From positions 198,620 to 262,619 of the forward strand of contig NW_005434626.1 in the NCBI RefSeq assembly GCF_000315625.1: 64,000 nt of DNA, in the 5' to 3' direction. Source of the stretch: Guillardia theta CCMP2712 (Eukaryota; Cryptophyceae; Pyrenomonadales; Geminigeraceae). Positions within the stretch are counted from its first letter, which is position 1. Each line of letters opens with the position of its first letter. Position numbers and translations under genes: made by a program. Below the pieces are notes generated by a model. It was given only the letters and a program-made list of their open reading frames with translations. It was not told where the DNA came from and did not search any database. Below are positions 26,499-37,293 of this stretch, piece by piece.

Positions 26499-29400
26499 CT
26501 ACTCGATACCCAGGCCTGAGAGGTACTCCAACACATCCGAGTGACCTCCTTGTCTTGCCGCATGCGTACAGGTCCGATACCTGCTGTTATTACTTGTCTC
26601 CCTTAGCAGTTCCTCCCCGCATGTCTCCGCGAGGTATCGCACTACCTCCACGTGCCCTTCCGCACTCGCCGCAAGCGCACATGTCCAGCCATCTCCTCTC
26701 GCTTCTCTCAGCAGCTCCTTCCCGCATGTCTCCTCAAGATAACACAGCACCTCCACGTGCCCTGCGGAACTCGCTAGAAGCGCGCATGTCCAGCCATTAT
26801 TGTCCTTCTCTCTCAGAAGCTCCTTCCCGCATGTCTCCCCAAGATACCGCACTACCTCAACGTGCCCTTCCACACACGCTACATGCACACATGTCCTGCT
26901 GTTATTACTTGTCTTCCTCAGCAGCTCTTCCCCGCATGTCTCCGCGAGATACCGCACTACCTCAACGTGCCCTCTCTCACTCGCCGCATGCGCACATGTA
27001 GAGCCAACATTGTCTGTCGCCCTCAGCAGATCCTCCCCGCATGTCTCAGCGAGGTATCGCACTACCTCCACGTGCCCTTCCGCACTCGCGACACGCGCGC
27101 ATGTGCTTCCGACATCGTCTGTCTCCAGCACAATGTTTTTCAGAGTCTCTTTCCCGCAATGTTTCTCAACCGTCTTCAGCACCTCTACATGCCCGTATGC
27201 TGCCGCCCAATACACGAAGGTCTTACCTGTTTCATCCTTCGCTCCTACCTCTGCTCCCGCCACTATCAGCTCCCTGACGCTCTGTGATCTCCCCAGCATC
27301 CCCGCTACATGCAGCCCTGTCCTCCCGTCCTCCATACGCTCGTCCATGTCGCATCCAGCCGTTTTCAGAAGTGCGATCAGCTCGCCTTGTCCTCGTATGA
27401 CCGCTGTGACTGTCGGCGGCTCCCCGCGCTGGTCTGACGTTAAGATCCGCAAGCCGTACATCTCGCACAGTCTCTTGCTCTGCTCTTGACTGGCCTCATC
27501 GCCTGCTGATGTCCGCGAGCTGATTTTGTACATCAGACCCGCCATCGTCTTCCAGTACACCTTCTGCATGCTCTCTTGTACAATATCGCAACATCGATAG
27601 TCCCCCTCAGTGTCTTCGATCCAGTGTCTGATCTTGTTCATTGCCATGTCCTTGACTCGATTCGACAGCTCAATCGCCTCCTTGTAACTTGACTCCTCGT
27701 TGTACCACTCAGCCTCCCTCTCTCTACTCCTCTTGACGAGGCCCCAACACTCCTCTTCGATCGATCGAACAAGGCCGTAATGATAATCCAAAGCCGAGTC
27801 ATGTGATGCCGTCCTCAGCCGCTTTTGAATCCTCCCCTCCCACCCCTTTACGTCTCGAATTATCTCCCTCGCGAGGTTCTCCATCAGCCCCACGTACAGC
27901 TGCTTCCTCTTCCCCACAAAGTCCTCGATCGTCAAGCTCATCGTGTTCGCGTTGATCTTCAGCTCCAGCACCTTCACCCGCCTCCCCTCTACCTCCCTGT
28001 ACCGCGGCTTCTTCACTACTTCCAAGTACGATAGCGGCGGATACAAGATCTCCCCCTCCCCTGGGTACTGAGACACAAAAGTCAAGCTTGCCCCCCGGTC
28101 GATCGCCCCGCAGCTGATCTCGAACAAGGTCGACTCTCCCTCCTCCCCGGCGTACTGCATCGCCGTCCTGACGTCTGTAGTCGTGCTCAGCAGCCCGTAC
28201 TCGACTCCTCCGGACACCCCGAGCTCGTCCTCGTTGAGGAAGCTCTCCGGCAGCCTCATCCCCTTCAGCCCCCTCCACACTCGTAGGCCCTCGGGCAGAG
28301 GCGTGTGACGAGACAGCTTGACGATGCCGCTGACGATGCAGTGGATGGTCGTCGTGTATTTGTTGGGGATCTTGTTCAAGTGTCGGAGGAGCTCTTTGGG
28401 AGCTCGAAGAACAGAGTTGTACTTGAAGTACATCGGTCCTGTCATAGCAAGGCTCTTGTCAGCCATCTCACAGGCTCTTATGCCCCGTTCTTACAAGATG
28501 CTCCTTCTCCATCTCTATCTCCTACCTGTATAGAGCTGCAGCGCGATCAGCTCCGCATCCTGGAGCTTCGCCTTGATTGCCGTCTTGAGCTGTTTCAGAT
28601 CCTCGATCCCTCGGATGACTCGAATCCCGTCCGACAGCCTCCGCCTCCTCTCGGGGTCTGAGACGTTGAGCCACTCCTCCTTTGCTGTCGTCCTGATGTT
28701 GTAGTTGCTCGTCGTAAACGCTTCCTCCGCGTCCTCGCCCTTGCAGTGCTCCTCCTCTATCGCTTTCATCAGTTCCGTCTGAGGTAGCCCGATCCGGTCC
28801 GTTAGCCCCCCGTAGTACTCCTCGATCTTCCCGTACACGGCCTCGCGTACCTCCCCGCTGCCTGTACCGTCTGACTCATTCACCGCAAACTTGCTGTTGT
28901 GCGACGTCAGACCGTCTCCTCCCGCCCGCCCTCCTGCCTCCGCCGGCCTCCTCAGCGCCTCCGCAAGCCTCCCTGCTATCGCCGTCTGCCATAGAGCCGA
29001 TAGAGCGCTCTCCGTCATCCCCTGTAGCCCCGCAAGAGGACTCGCCGCGCTCCCGCCGGGGATGCACTCCGCCATGACTCGGAGGATGTTGAGGTCGTCG
29101 AGGCTGCTGGCCTTGCGCTCGAGCTCCCACTCTATTGCGACTCTGACCTCGTAGTCCTCGTACGAGAGCCTGTCAAGGCCTGTGTGCTGCATGAGGGCCG
29201 ACACATCGACGCCGAGAGAGCAAAGGAGCTTGTTGTTGAGGAAATTGAATCGCAGCGAGTCATCGGACATGCCGATCAGCTCGCGCAGAGCAGATTTGAT
29301 CTCGTCGGTCAAACGCCATTCCCCGGCTCCCGATGGCCTCACCTGCGTCTTGTCTGATGACTTGAGGCTGGAAATGCTTGGCGGGATCGTCTCTACGTCT

Positions 29401-29558
29401 CCTTGAGACGCTGGGAGGTCATTGACAGTCTGCTTTCTCAGCGCGGCCTCGAGCTCTGAGATCCTTCTTGTCGCTTCTTCCAACTTCTGCTTGAGTAGCG
29501 AGTCATCATGACCCTCCTCGGGTTTGACTTTGGACGAGAAGCAGGGGAAGCAACTCAT
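26499..29558 (-). CDS. Arginine-type mono-ADP-ribosyltransferase fused to ankyrin repeats
   Basis: Two exons, 29558-28526 and 28474-26499, joined across a 51-bp intron in phase 1, encode 1002 residues. The N-terminus is Cys-rich (MSCFPCF, a possible palmitoylation site) followed by a coiled coil (QKLEEATRRISELEAALRK). The middle is an ADP-ribosyltransferase fold. It has Arg in VWRGLKG at about residue 412, the Ser-Thr motif in GLLSTTTD at about 441, and the ExE motif in PGEGEILYPP at about 484-486. This R-S-ExE set is typical of arginine-specific NAD-dependent enzymes of the vertebrate ART and bacterial exoenzyme clan. After a helical linker (530-690) come about nine ankyrin repeats (700-1002); the last ones are nearly identical (GHVEVVRYLAETCG). 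It probably modifies a partner bound by the ankyrin domain. The catalytic call rests on motifs only. Confidence 0.85.
26580..27130 (-). repeat. Near-identical ankyrin-coding tandem repeats
   Basis: About five units of roughly 105-111 bp at the 3' end of the ADP-ribosyltransferase-ankyrin gene share long identical stretches such as GCACTACCTCCACGTGCCCT (plus strand). This implies recent duplication or gene conversion. Confidence 0.8.
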
Positions 29559-29559
29559 G

Positions 29560-30300
29560 TTACTTTCTCAGCCAAGGAAGAAACCTGCTACAGGAGCTTA
29601 CATGAGCCGGTGTCAGATATTCTCTCCCCTCCACCACTCTCAGGCTCCCACCGAGTCCCTCCCTTTATGTCTCTCTGTCTCCGGATCTGCCCCTGTTGGT
29701 GGGTCGATGCATGGCAAAATAGCTATTTACGAGCACATGAAGTGTTCATCTCAACAATTGCAGTGGACTCGTCATCAAAACACTTGACTAACACTGACTT
29801 CTCCTCTCTTGCTTACCTATGCATACCTTGTTACCTGTCATTCTTTTGCCCTGCTTCCTATACTATTTCCTCCTCTAACCACAAGTCTTTCTTCTCCAGT
29901 TCAAGGACCATTCGTGGAGGAAAGTGGGAGAGAAAAAAATGAGGCAGGAAACAAAAAGAATGCGAGGGAGATGGGGGTAAACAAAGAGAAAGAGAGAGGG
30001 ATAGAGAGGGATCGAAAGAGAAGGAGCCGAAAAACAATCGATCGACCGTGCATACACAAGAGCTGGCTCGCTTCCATCGTTTCGGTTACGTCTTCGTCTT
30101 CTCAGTTCTTCTACTTCTCCTTTGCCTGCATATCTCTCACGAGCTAGTGACAAGATAAGCTTGTCGACATCATCGCTCAAGGAGCTCTCTCTCTCTCTCT
30201 CCTCCCGCACTGAGGTCCATGGAAGAGACCCCGACCCTGTTCACGATGGCCATTTTGATCCTCTATGACGCTTCTTTACTCATAGTTGAATTCAAAATTA
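29560..30300. other. Intergenic region, no gene seen
   Basis: The 5' flank of the ADP-ribosyltransferase gene. It contains a purine-rich stretch (29920-30030) and a (CT)n tract (30184-30200). No coding or RNA signal could be supported. Confidence 0.5.
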
Positions 30301-30309
30301 GTAGGACGT

Positions 30310-30990
30310 AAAGTAGGACGCTATGGCGGTTGCAAACAACGGCCCGGGGCCAACTCCCCCCCACTGGCACCATTTGACAACCGTTGAACATTCCCCCACT
30401 CGTACTGCTTTTTAAGGCTTAACTTTGAGTAAATGTCCCCCACTCAGTCTGCCAGTGCCTACCCCATGATCTTATTACTGAGTTCGGAAGTTCAGGGCCC
30501 GGATAGTTCAGGGGTAGCCTAGTACGGTAGGGGTAGTTCCGAGTCAGGCCAGGCCCGGGCAGCGGCACTGCGCCGGCAATCATTGAACCCGGCGGCAGTG
30601 ACCGGCGCCGCTGCCGGGCCCGCGGCGGCCGCAGCGCTGGGCCTCGCCGGCGACTCAGTGACCGTGCGGCCAGGCTGAGGCCCTGAGGTCCAGACCGGAC
30701 GGTCGTCCCGCCGGAACTTGTGACGCCCGGTCACGCGGCCGGACCCCGGGCGGCGGCTCCGACCCCGAGTCAGTGAGTGGGCCGGGCCTCGGGCCCAGGC
30801 TCGCCGCCGCCGCCGGCCCCCGGCCGCGGGCCGGGCTAGAGTCTGGCCGGGCATCACCGGTCACCGTACGGTCCGACGGTCCGATCATCACGGTACGGTA
30901 GTACCGGGGCCGAGGACCGCAGTGCACTCCGCCGGGCCGGGAGGCCCGGCTCCGGCGGCCCGCCCGACAAGGCCTCCAGAACCATCTAGC
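30310..30990. repeat. GC-rich island C
   Basis: It starts with C-rich words and one copy of the shared AT-rich motif (30401-30433, inverted: CTTAACTTTGAGTAAA). It continues as very GC-rich sequence dense in GGCC, CCGG and ACGGTAC. Open frames here are Arg/Pro/Ala-rich artefacts. Confidence 0.6.
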
Positions 30991-31297
30991 GGCGCAGATT
31001 TGGGCATGGCTTGAAATGTTTCATTCGATTCATCAAGTTTTGAAATTATGAAAATTGATTTCGGTCAATTTCAGACCTCCCAGGCGTGGAAACCCTGGCT
31101 CCAGCCATGGGACAGGGCATGGACGAGGGGCGTGCGAGTCTTGCACCGCAGACAATGGGCGAAGAAAGAGAGAATGGTGCTACTCTTTCCCTTTGAGTTG
31201 CTAGCTATCAGGCTACCTGCCCGCCTCCAACACGGCATCGCTCCCACAGGCGACCCTTCTGTTAAGTGAATCCCCTCTCAGATTTTCTCCTCGTCCC

Positions 31298-32287
31298 ATG
31301 GCTCCTCACATCAAGATGGACATGCTTCTTAGCTCGACTCCACAAGAACAACAGACCAGTCAAGTCATGAGGAGAAGTTCAAGCAATCCCTCCCTCATGG
31401 AAAAAGAGAAAATGAAGCAACCGCAGTCCGTCAGCACTAAGGTCCAGTCCTCACAGCCATGTTTGCTAATTCCGAACTCCCTGATCCACTCTTGTGTTTT
31501 TCCAACTTCAGGATATCTTCAAGAAGAGCATGCAGATGCTCTATGTGAACCCTGAAGGAAGTCACATCGAGGGAGTGGAGGTTTCTGCACCCTGCTGCAT
31601 GCTGTAGCGCCTCACTTTTCGCAAGCCTCACGTCAAGCTGGATCTCATGGTGGGCATCTCCTGCTTGAGCTTTGCGCTCCTCGCTGTCTTCTACGGGATG
31701 ATGGGCCGATACGCCATCTGTGCTGTTGTCTCCGTTGTAAGTCTCTTCATCCCAATCATCTCAAGATCTGCCAGCTGACGTTTTAAAGGTGACTGTCACC
31801 AGCGTTCTCTCCGACGCTGTCTTCCACGGGTGTACGACTCTTGACCTTATCGATCGATATGTCGCAACAGCAACTGCACTTGTGGTTGGGTACGACTGCT
31901 TCCGGTACGATCATCGAGCTTCGGTCTTGTCCCACTGAGCACTTTAAAAGATGGATGTGGGAAAAGCCGGTAGAACTGTCGGTTTGGGTTGTAGCGTTGC
32001 CGACACAGGTCTTCCTGGTGAGCTTACATCACTCTTGTTGAGATTCATGCCTGATATGATAGCATCTCCTTGTTCTATCTCACCCGAGTGAAAGTTGCGG
32101 TTGTGTGAGCAGGTCGGTGCTGACTCTCTGTTCCCAGTGTATCGTGCCACTATGCTTCCTTGCCAAGTCGAGGAGCTGCCTCATCGGCTCGGAGGAATGG
32201 AGGTATGCTCACTCGCTCTGGCACATCATGGCAGGGGTTTGCTGTGTTACAGCGTCTGCTCTGTCGCATTTCTGTTGGAATTCGTAG
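31298..32287 (+). CDS. CREST-superfamily-like multi-pass membrane protein
   Basis: Six exons join in phase: 31298-31441, 31512-31544, 31608-31736, 31789-31904, 31951-32017 and 32138-32287, about 212 residues. The N-terminus is polar. Hydrophobic helices follow: LMVGISCLSFALLAVFYG, YAICAVVSVVTVTSVLS, ATATALVVGY, ELSVWVVALPTQVFLCIV and HSLWHIMAGVCCVTASAL. Polar residues inside helices match the CREST group (alkaline ceramidase, PAQR, Per1, SID-1, TMEM8): SDAVFHG gives Ser and His, LIDRYVA gives Asp, and HSLWH gives the H-x3-H pair. These are predicted zinc-binding membrane hydrolases. Which subfamily is unclear. An alternative donor for intron 2 would leave a 27-bp intron; the 63-bp version is preferred. 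Confidence 0.6.
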
Positions 32288-32620
32288 CTGTCTTATCATT
32301 ATCCCTTCCCCTCTTGGCAGTAAACCTCTCACCTTCCGGCTGGTTCCTCTTCAGTCTCTCCCCGTGCTCTCCATCCCTGTATACTAAGGCAGTGCTCTCC
32401 CTTTCCCTCCATCTCCTCCCTGCCTCCCTCTTTCACCCGGCAGTCTCCTTCCATGTCCTCCTACTCCCACCCACTTCCACGCCTACCTCTTTTTTAAAAA
32501 CCTCCTAATCTCCTCGCCCCCCCGCCCCCCCACTCGCCCGCCGCTGACTCCTCTGCGGCTGCTAACTAGTCTCTCCTCATCTCGACCTCTCCATCGCACC
32601 CGCAATTTCTTGTCACAGCC

Positions 32621-33876
32621 ATGGCCCGGTTTGTAGTTGCGGGCAACACAGTCTTGGATGTACACGTGGAGGAGGACGCAAGTAGTGAGCAGGGAAAGGG
32701 TAATCTACCATCTGACGAGGAGAGGTTGGATGGATGGGGATCCAACGTCAGTTTCCTCAGGTGCTCCCTTGCTCCCCTCGAAGCTTTCCTCTGACCTGAG
32801 CATGCAGGGCGCCCATTGTGCCCTCGCTGGGAGGGTGCGGAGCGGCGACTTCATGGCTGCTGGCAAAGCTGGGGAACGAGGTTGAGCTCGTGACGAACCT
32901 AGGGAGAGACACCTTCGGGATGATGTCAAAGAGTTGGTTGGATGCAGCAGGTAGAGCATGCAGTGTTGCTTGACGTGCCTCTCAACATCAACAGGGGTGA
33001 AGGTCGCTCCAAGTCAAGCCAACACAGCCGTGAATGTAATAAGAACTCGAGGCTCACAACGAATGTCGTCCTACTACAGGGGCGGAAAGCTTGTTTGGCA
33101 AGAATGCACAAGCTGCATGCCTTGCGGCTGGTTGTACATGTCAGGCTACAGCCTTGTCGACTCAGAGGACGTCAAGGACGTAAGTCAGCGGCCTTCATGA
33201 GCTGTCTTGACCCACACTGAAGATGATGGTGCTTGCTCGGCTGAGAAAGTTTGACAAGATCGCGCTCGACACCAGCCCATGGTTTGCAGGCAGGACATCA
33301 GCAGAGGAGATGCTTCAGGTACCTCCGCACGTTCGACACGCGGAATAACCGCGAGATGCAGCTGTGGCAGCACATCGATGTCCTGTTGGGAACGGAAGAG
33401 GAGCTCTCTCACTGGACGGGAGGAGGGCAGGGGGAGCAACTTGCCCGAGCCTGCTGCAGGCATGGCCCAAAACTCGTCGTCGTCAAGCGCGGAGCAATGG
33501 GAGCAGCGTGGGCCACTGCACATGGAGGAGGAGAAGTGAAGGAGAATGAGGCGTGTTCAACCCTGAGACGCTTTCGGGCAGGTCGAGACCGAGACGATCG
33601 AAGGAAGGAGCTCGGTGGGAGCTGGAGACTGCTTCAACGCCAGGCTGGTGCGATACTACAGTATGCTGCAGTCCTGCTCTGACAGGTTGCCCGGCAGCTG
33701 CACGGGCTAGCGAGGGGAGAGGAGGCACAAGAAGCTGTGAGAGCGGCTGTCAAGGTTGCGACAGAGGTTTGTGATGCTGAGGCGCGGGCTGTGACCTGAG
33801 GTGACGCTGCTTGCAGTTGGTGCGAGTGGGGAAGGGGATTGCGGGGATAGAACATAACATTCAACAACTCGTCTAG
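32621..33876 (+). CDS. PfkB-family (ribokinase-like) carbohydrate/nucleoside kinase
   Basis: Eight exons join in phase and give 314 residues: 32621-32760, 32808-32950, 32995-33179, 33223-33318, 33362-33535, 33582-33647, 33686-33766 and 33817-33876. This is the normal family length. The N-terminus FVVAGNTVLDVHVE is the first beta strand and substrate Asp. SLGGCGAATSWLLAKLG followed by NLGRDTFG matches the first PfkB signature (GG-N/G-A-N...GDD-G). PKLVVVKRGAMGA precedes the catalytic SSVGAGDCFNARLV, the second signature with the GAGD anion hole and catalytic Asp. ATP-dependent phosphorylation of a sugar or nucleoside is expected; the substrate cannot be read from sequence. No targeting peptide is seen, so the product is probably cytosolic. 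The next gene is convergent, its stop 67 bp beyond this one. Confidence 0.85.
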
Positions 33877-33942
33877 CTCCTCCTGCTGTCACCTTCACCT
33901 CACTCACATATTGGCACCCGTCACGCCACGTGCTCTTTGCCG

Positions 33943-35346
33943 TCACTTCGCCTGACCTTGCACTAGTGCCCGTGGCCATGAGTTGGGCAGATTCACGTAC
34001 GCCATGGTGAGCACCAAGAATGCTGGGAACCTCAGGGTCCAAGGGAGGAGGACGCGCCAGCCATACAAGGAGCAAGGAAGGAGAGCTGGGCCGGGCTTTG
34101 CCAACAGTCTCCGAACGATCTCAGTGCCTTCTTCGGTCTTTCTCTGTCGGGGATGAACCTTGTTCTTGAGCTTCAAAGCCTTGCGGAGCGCTTCCTGTAC
34201 CTCCTGCTTGTCCTTCCAATCCACGAGGAAGCCCTGCTCCTCGCCTTCAACCTGGCTGATGTACCCGCCTGCTCTCTGCAAGACGACTGCACAACATCAA
34301 CTATCAGCACACCAAGCAGGAGCAGGGGAAACAAAGGAGGAGGAACAACACGATGAGATCTTACCAGGTGTTCCGCACAGCAGAGACTCATGGGCCGAGT
34401 TCCCGAGGCTCTCGAAGTCAGAGGCAGAAGCATGGATATCTGCTGCCTTGTACATGACTCGCAGCCGATCATGCGACACGAATTCGCGGAGGCAGATCAC
34501 GCCCTCGTCTGGGTTGTGCATGGCATGTATGGCGTCTGCCGCTCCCGATCCATCTCCATTACCAACGATGGCAACGATGAAGTCACGAGGCTTGTTCGCT
34601 ACCAACAGCTCGATCCTCTTCTCCGCTGCCCATCGGCCCGCATAGATCATCAGCGGACGATGGGAGTTGCCGCCCGACAGGAGGTCCCTTGCCTTGCGTA
34701 TCTCCTCGTCAGAGTCCCTCTGCTCGGCATGAAAGGCGCCATACTGGTCGCTCTGCACCATCACTCCGTCACAGCAGATGCCGTGCAGGTTTCTCAGCTT
34801 CGCCTGGTATTCTTCAGACCTTGTGTACACCTTGCTTGCCAACGATGCAGTGAGTCTGTCAGTCCAGCTGTAGAGGTACCACCAAACCAACCTCTCAATC
34901 CCTTGATAGTACGTTCTCACAACCTGGTCGCTGTCTGTAGTGAAGATGACGAGCGATCTTATCCCCAAGATCTTTGCCATCAACAAACCAAAGGGAATGC
35001 ACGGAGTATAGCTCCCGGAGACGATCACAAGGTCGCTCTCCTTCAACAGCTTCCAGATTGACTTGAGCGCTCTCCAAGTGGGAAGCATCATAGGACAGTA
35101 ATCAGTAAAGACAACATCAGCACTCTCATGCTTGCCAGCGGCAAACATCTTCAGCTCGTATCCCTCCCGCACCAGCGCTGCACATAGCTTCTCCCTCATC
35201 GCACTGCCGCCTCCTGTGTGACCGGAGAATGTTCCTATCCTGTTGGTGAGGATGAGAATAGATCCCGTCCTCCTCTGCCCTCTCTCTCCCCTCTCTGCTC
35301 CTCCCTTGCCCGCCATCGTCTCCGTGTCGCTACTGCCTCCTGCCAT
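33943..35346 (-). CDS. GT4-family glycosyltransferase, SQD2-like
   Basis: Two exons, 35346-34365 and 34286-33943, joined in phase 1 across a 78-bp intron, give 441 residues. The N-terminal Rossmann domain starts ILILTNRIGTFSGHTGGG (donor/acceptor Gly loop). The mid region has SWTDRLTASLASKVYTRSEE, comparable to the ADLTLVPS segment of SQD2. The C-terminal domain starts at MIYAGRWAAEKRIELL (AGR-x3-EK nucleotide-sugar site). It carries ADIHASASDFESLGNSAHESLLCGTP, the E-x7-E motif, then VVLQRAGGYISQV. A hydrophobic C-terminal segment follows. SQD2 makes plastid sulfolipid; no plastid leader is seen, so another lipid or sugar acceptor is possible. Three GTAACGG motifs in 20-bp tandem units lie just upstream. 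The ATG at 35346 is used; the frame is open to a GTG at 35370. Confidence 0.8.
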
Positions 35347-35373
35347 GTTACTATTTGAGGCGCACCCCACCCG

Positions 35374-35420
35374 CCGTTACCCCAAAGTTGTTTCCGTTAC
35401 CCTAAAGTTGTTTCCGTTAC
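35374..35420 (-). promoter_or_regulatory. Three GTAACGG motifs in 20-bp tandem units
   Basis: On the minus strand GTAACGGAAACAACTTT plus three variable bases is repeated with a 20-bp period, giving GTAACGG at 35420-35414, 35400-35394 and 35380-35374. The cluster ends 28 bp from the glycosyltransferase ATG. This regular array, and the same heptamer before two other genes, suggests a promoter element. Confidence 0.5.
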
Positions 35421-35459
35421 ATCAACGAAACGTAGAATGGAACGGCAAGTGTGGCCGTT

Positions 35460-35870
35460 ATCAATCGGGGTGCACCACGTGGATTGGTGTCTTAGGAGAC
35501 ATGGGTGGGGTAGTATTGAAAGGGAAAAGGTGGGTACAAAATTGGAGGAAAATGGGGTGGTCCATGTTGATAATCTTGAGACAGGTGGGGTAGGGGTGAG
35601 AAGCAAGGAAAGGTATGGAATGCTAGGGGGAGCGAAGGAGGAGAGAGGTGAGGATGGGGAGGAGAGCGCGGAGAAAGCTTGAGAGACGGGAGAGATGCAG
35701 GAGAAATGACATGCAAACTATGCGTAACAAACCTAGATAGATCTAGCCCAGAAAGAAAGAAACAGACAGCTCCAAGAGGAGGCTAATATTTGCATGTTGA
35801 AGCTGAAGGATCAAAGAACGCCCGAAAAACTCACCAGCGTTCTCACGGATGATCTTCAGGAGGGAGATTA
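35460..35870. other. Spacer with GGGGTA-rich DNA, no gene seen
   Basis: A divergent spacer between the glycosyltransferase and phospholipase genes. 35500-35600 is rich in GGGGT/GGTGGGG words; the remainder is purine-rich. Confidence 0.45.
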
Positions 35871-35881
35871 AAATTGCGTCA

Positions 35882-36884
35882 ATGATGAAGCTCTCTAGCG
35901 TCCTCTCACTCGTGTACTTCTTCTCCTGCGCTTCGGTCTCATGGGCTCAAACGTGTAAATTCAAGTGTGAAAACGGGAATAATCCTCGTCACCGGTGAAC
36001 ACATTTGTGGCCTTGAATTGATGTTGAGCACTGGATGACAGGGAAGGGCACAAACCAACGTTCAACGGATGTGGCGTGCCGGGTTTCATGATCGATTCCA
36101 AACACGGGCTGACGGAATGCTGCAATCAACACGACATCTGCTATCACACATGGTGATGTTGAACCTTCCTACCTCTGCTGAATTGTGGCTGGGCAGTCAA
36201 ACGGGGAAGAGTCAGAAGAAAGGGATGGAGATATGCGACAAGGACTTCGAGAAGTGCATGCTGGTACCTGTCGGGGGAGGGAAATGCGATGAGCTCACCT
36301 GTCCTCCGGTAGGATAAGTGTGCGAAGCTCAAGGGAAGTACAAGGAGCGACTGCGAGTCTGAAGCCAACATGATGTCAAGTGGAGTGCAGGCGAGCAGTC
36401 TGTCCCTACTCTCAGCTCTGACGAGGCTTGTCAGATGTTTGGTTGTCCTGCTTACCAGGTGATGCAGTGTGGTGGAGGTGAATGTCTCACCGTCACACCA
36501 GCAATCTCAAGCAGAAGCTTGCACCTGTGAATTGTCCACACAAGACAAGGTCTGCCCTCCACAAGCTTGTGCTGTGCAGCTCTCTCGAGTGTTTTGTTGT
36601 TCTCGCGGCGTTTCTCCTCATCTCTTTGCAGACCAACTGACAAACGTTGACAGGCTTTGAAACAACTGAGTGACGAAGACAAAGAGAGACTGATTGTGGA
36701 ATTTTACAAGAAGCATGACAAGTCAAAGACTGCTGGTGCTTCTCACAACTTGAATATTCGGATCCTTCTTACATGGTTCATGTTCAGAGAAGATAAAGGA
36801 TATTGTCAAGGGATCAAAAGACAACAAGAAGTTCCTTGCTTTGTGTCGAATGTGTCGTCACAATGTTTCTTTCTCCTCTCTTGA
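35882..36884 (+). CDS. Secreted phospholipase A2, group XII-like
   Basis: Exons 35882-35994, 36042-36152, 36197-36263, 36313-36384, 36435-36458 (a 24-nt microexon), 36502-36549 and from 36654 join in phase, about 221 residues if the last exon runs to TGA at 36882-36884. The first exon encodes a signal peptide (LSSVLSLVYFFSCASVSWA) followed by CKFKCENG. Exon 2 holds KPTFNGCGVPGF and the catalytic ECCNQHDICYHTC, with the His-Asp pair of secreted PLA2. CDKDFEKC, FGCPAYQ and SQAEACTCE then follow the order of cysteines in animal PLA2G12. The calcium loop is the atypical NGCGVP form of group XII. Expected role: Ca2+-dependent hydrolysis of the sn-2 ester of phospholipids outside the cell or in the secretory system, although animal group XII enzymes vary in activity. 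The C-terminal exon is Lys/Asp-rich and its end is uncertain. Confidence 0.8.
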
Positions 36885-37293
36885 CTGGTTTTGAAGGCTG
36901 GAGGAGAAATACGGGGAGCACCCCTCTACTTTTCTTTCAGGTACTCGAATATGGGGATGGGTTGACGGAATAACACGACATTAGAGCTGGGCACTGAGAA
37001 GGACTCGAATCCTGAGCTCTAGAGACGCAGAATGTGCAGGATGATAGTTTTCGAAGTCATCTGACTCGTCAGACAGTCAGTAGAACACTTCATCTTTCAC
37101 CATTGACACAGGGAGATAACATTAATGTACAATCGAAAGGAAATAAAAGTTATGATGACAATCATGTTCGAGGATGTATCTTGATTGAACTGAGTGGAGC
37201 TGTGCGTCTCTTGTCCTTTCTTGAGTCTTCCCAGCCATCATGTCAGCCACGTCACCGAGACGTGTCAGTTGCACTCACCTCTCTTGTTCAGAT

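Noticed and set aside
31581-31607. 27-bp intron in the CREST-like gene
   Set aside because: A donor at 31545 gives a 63-bp intron in the same phase, matching other introns in the window.
35836-35945. Minus-strand exon-like frame (ERTLESFIIDAILISLLKII)
   Set aside because: It is the antisense of the phospholipase A2 signal-peptide exon, whose plus-strand frame continues in phase into an unmistakable PLA2 catalytic exon.
36965-37030. Possible tRNA T-arm (GGATTCGAGTCC on the minus strand)
   Set aside because: The stem pairs leave a six-base loop and no acceptor, D or anticodon arms could be drawn.
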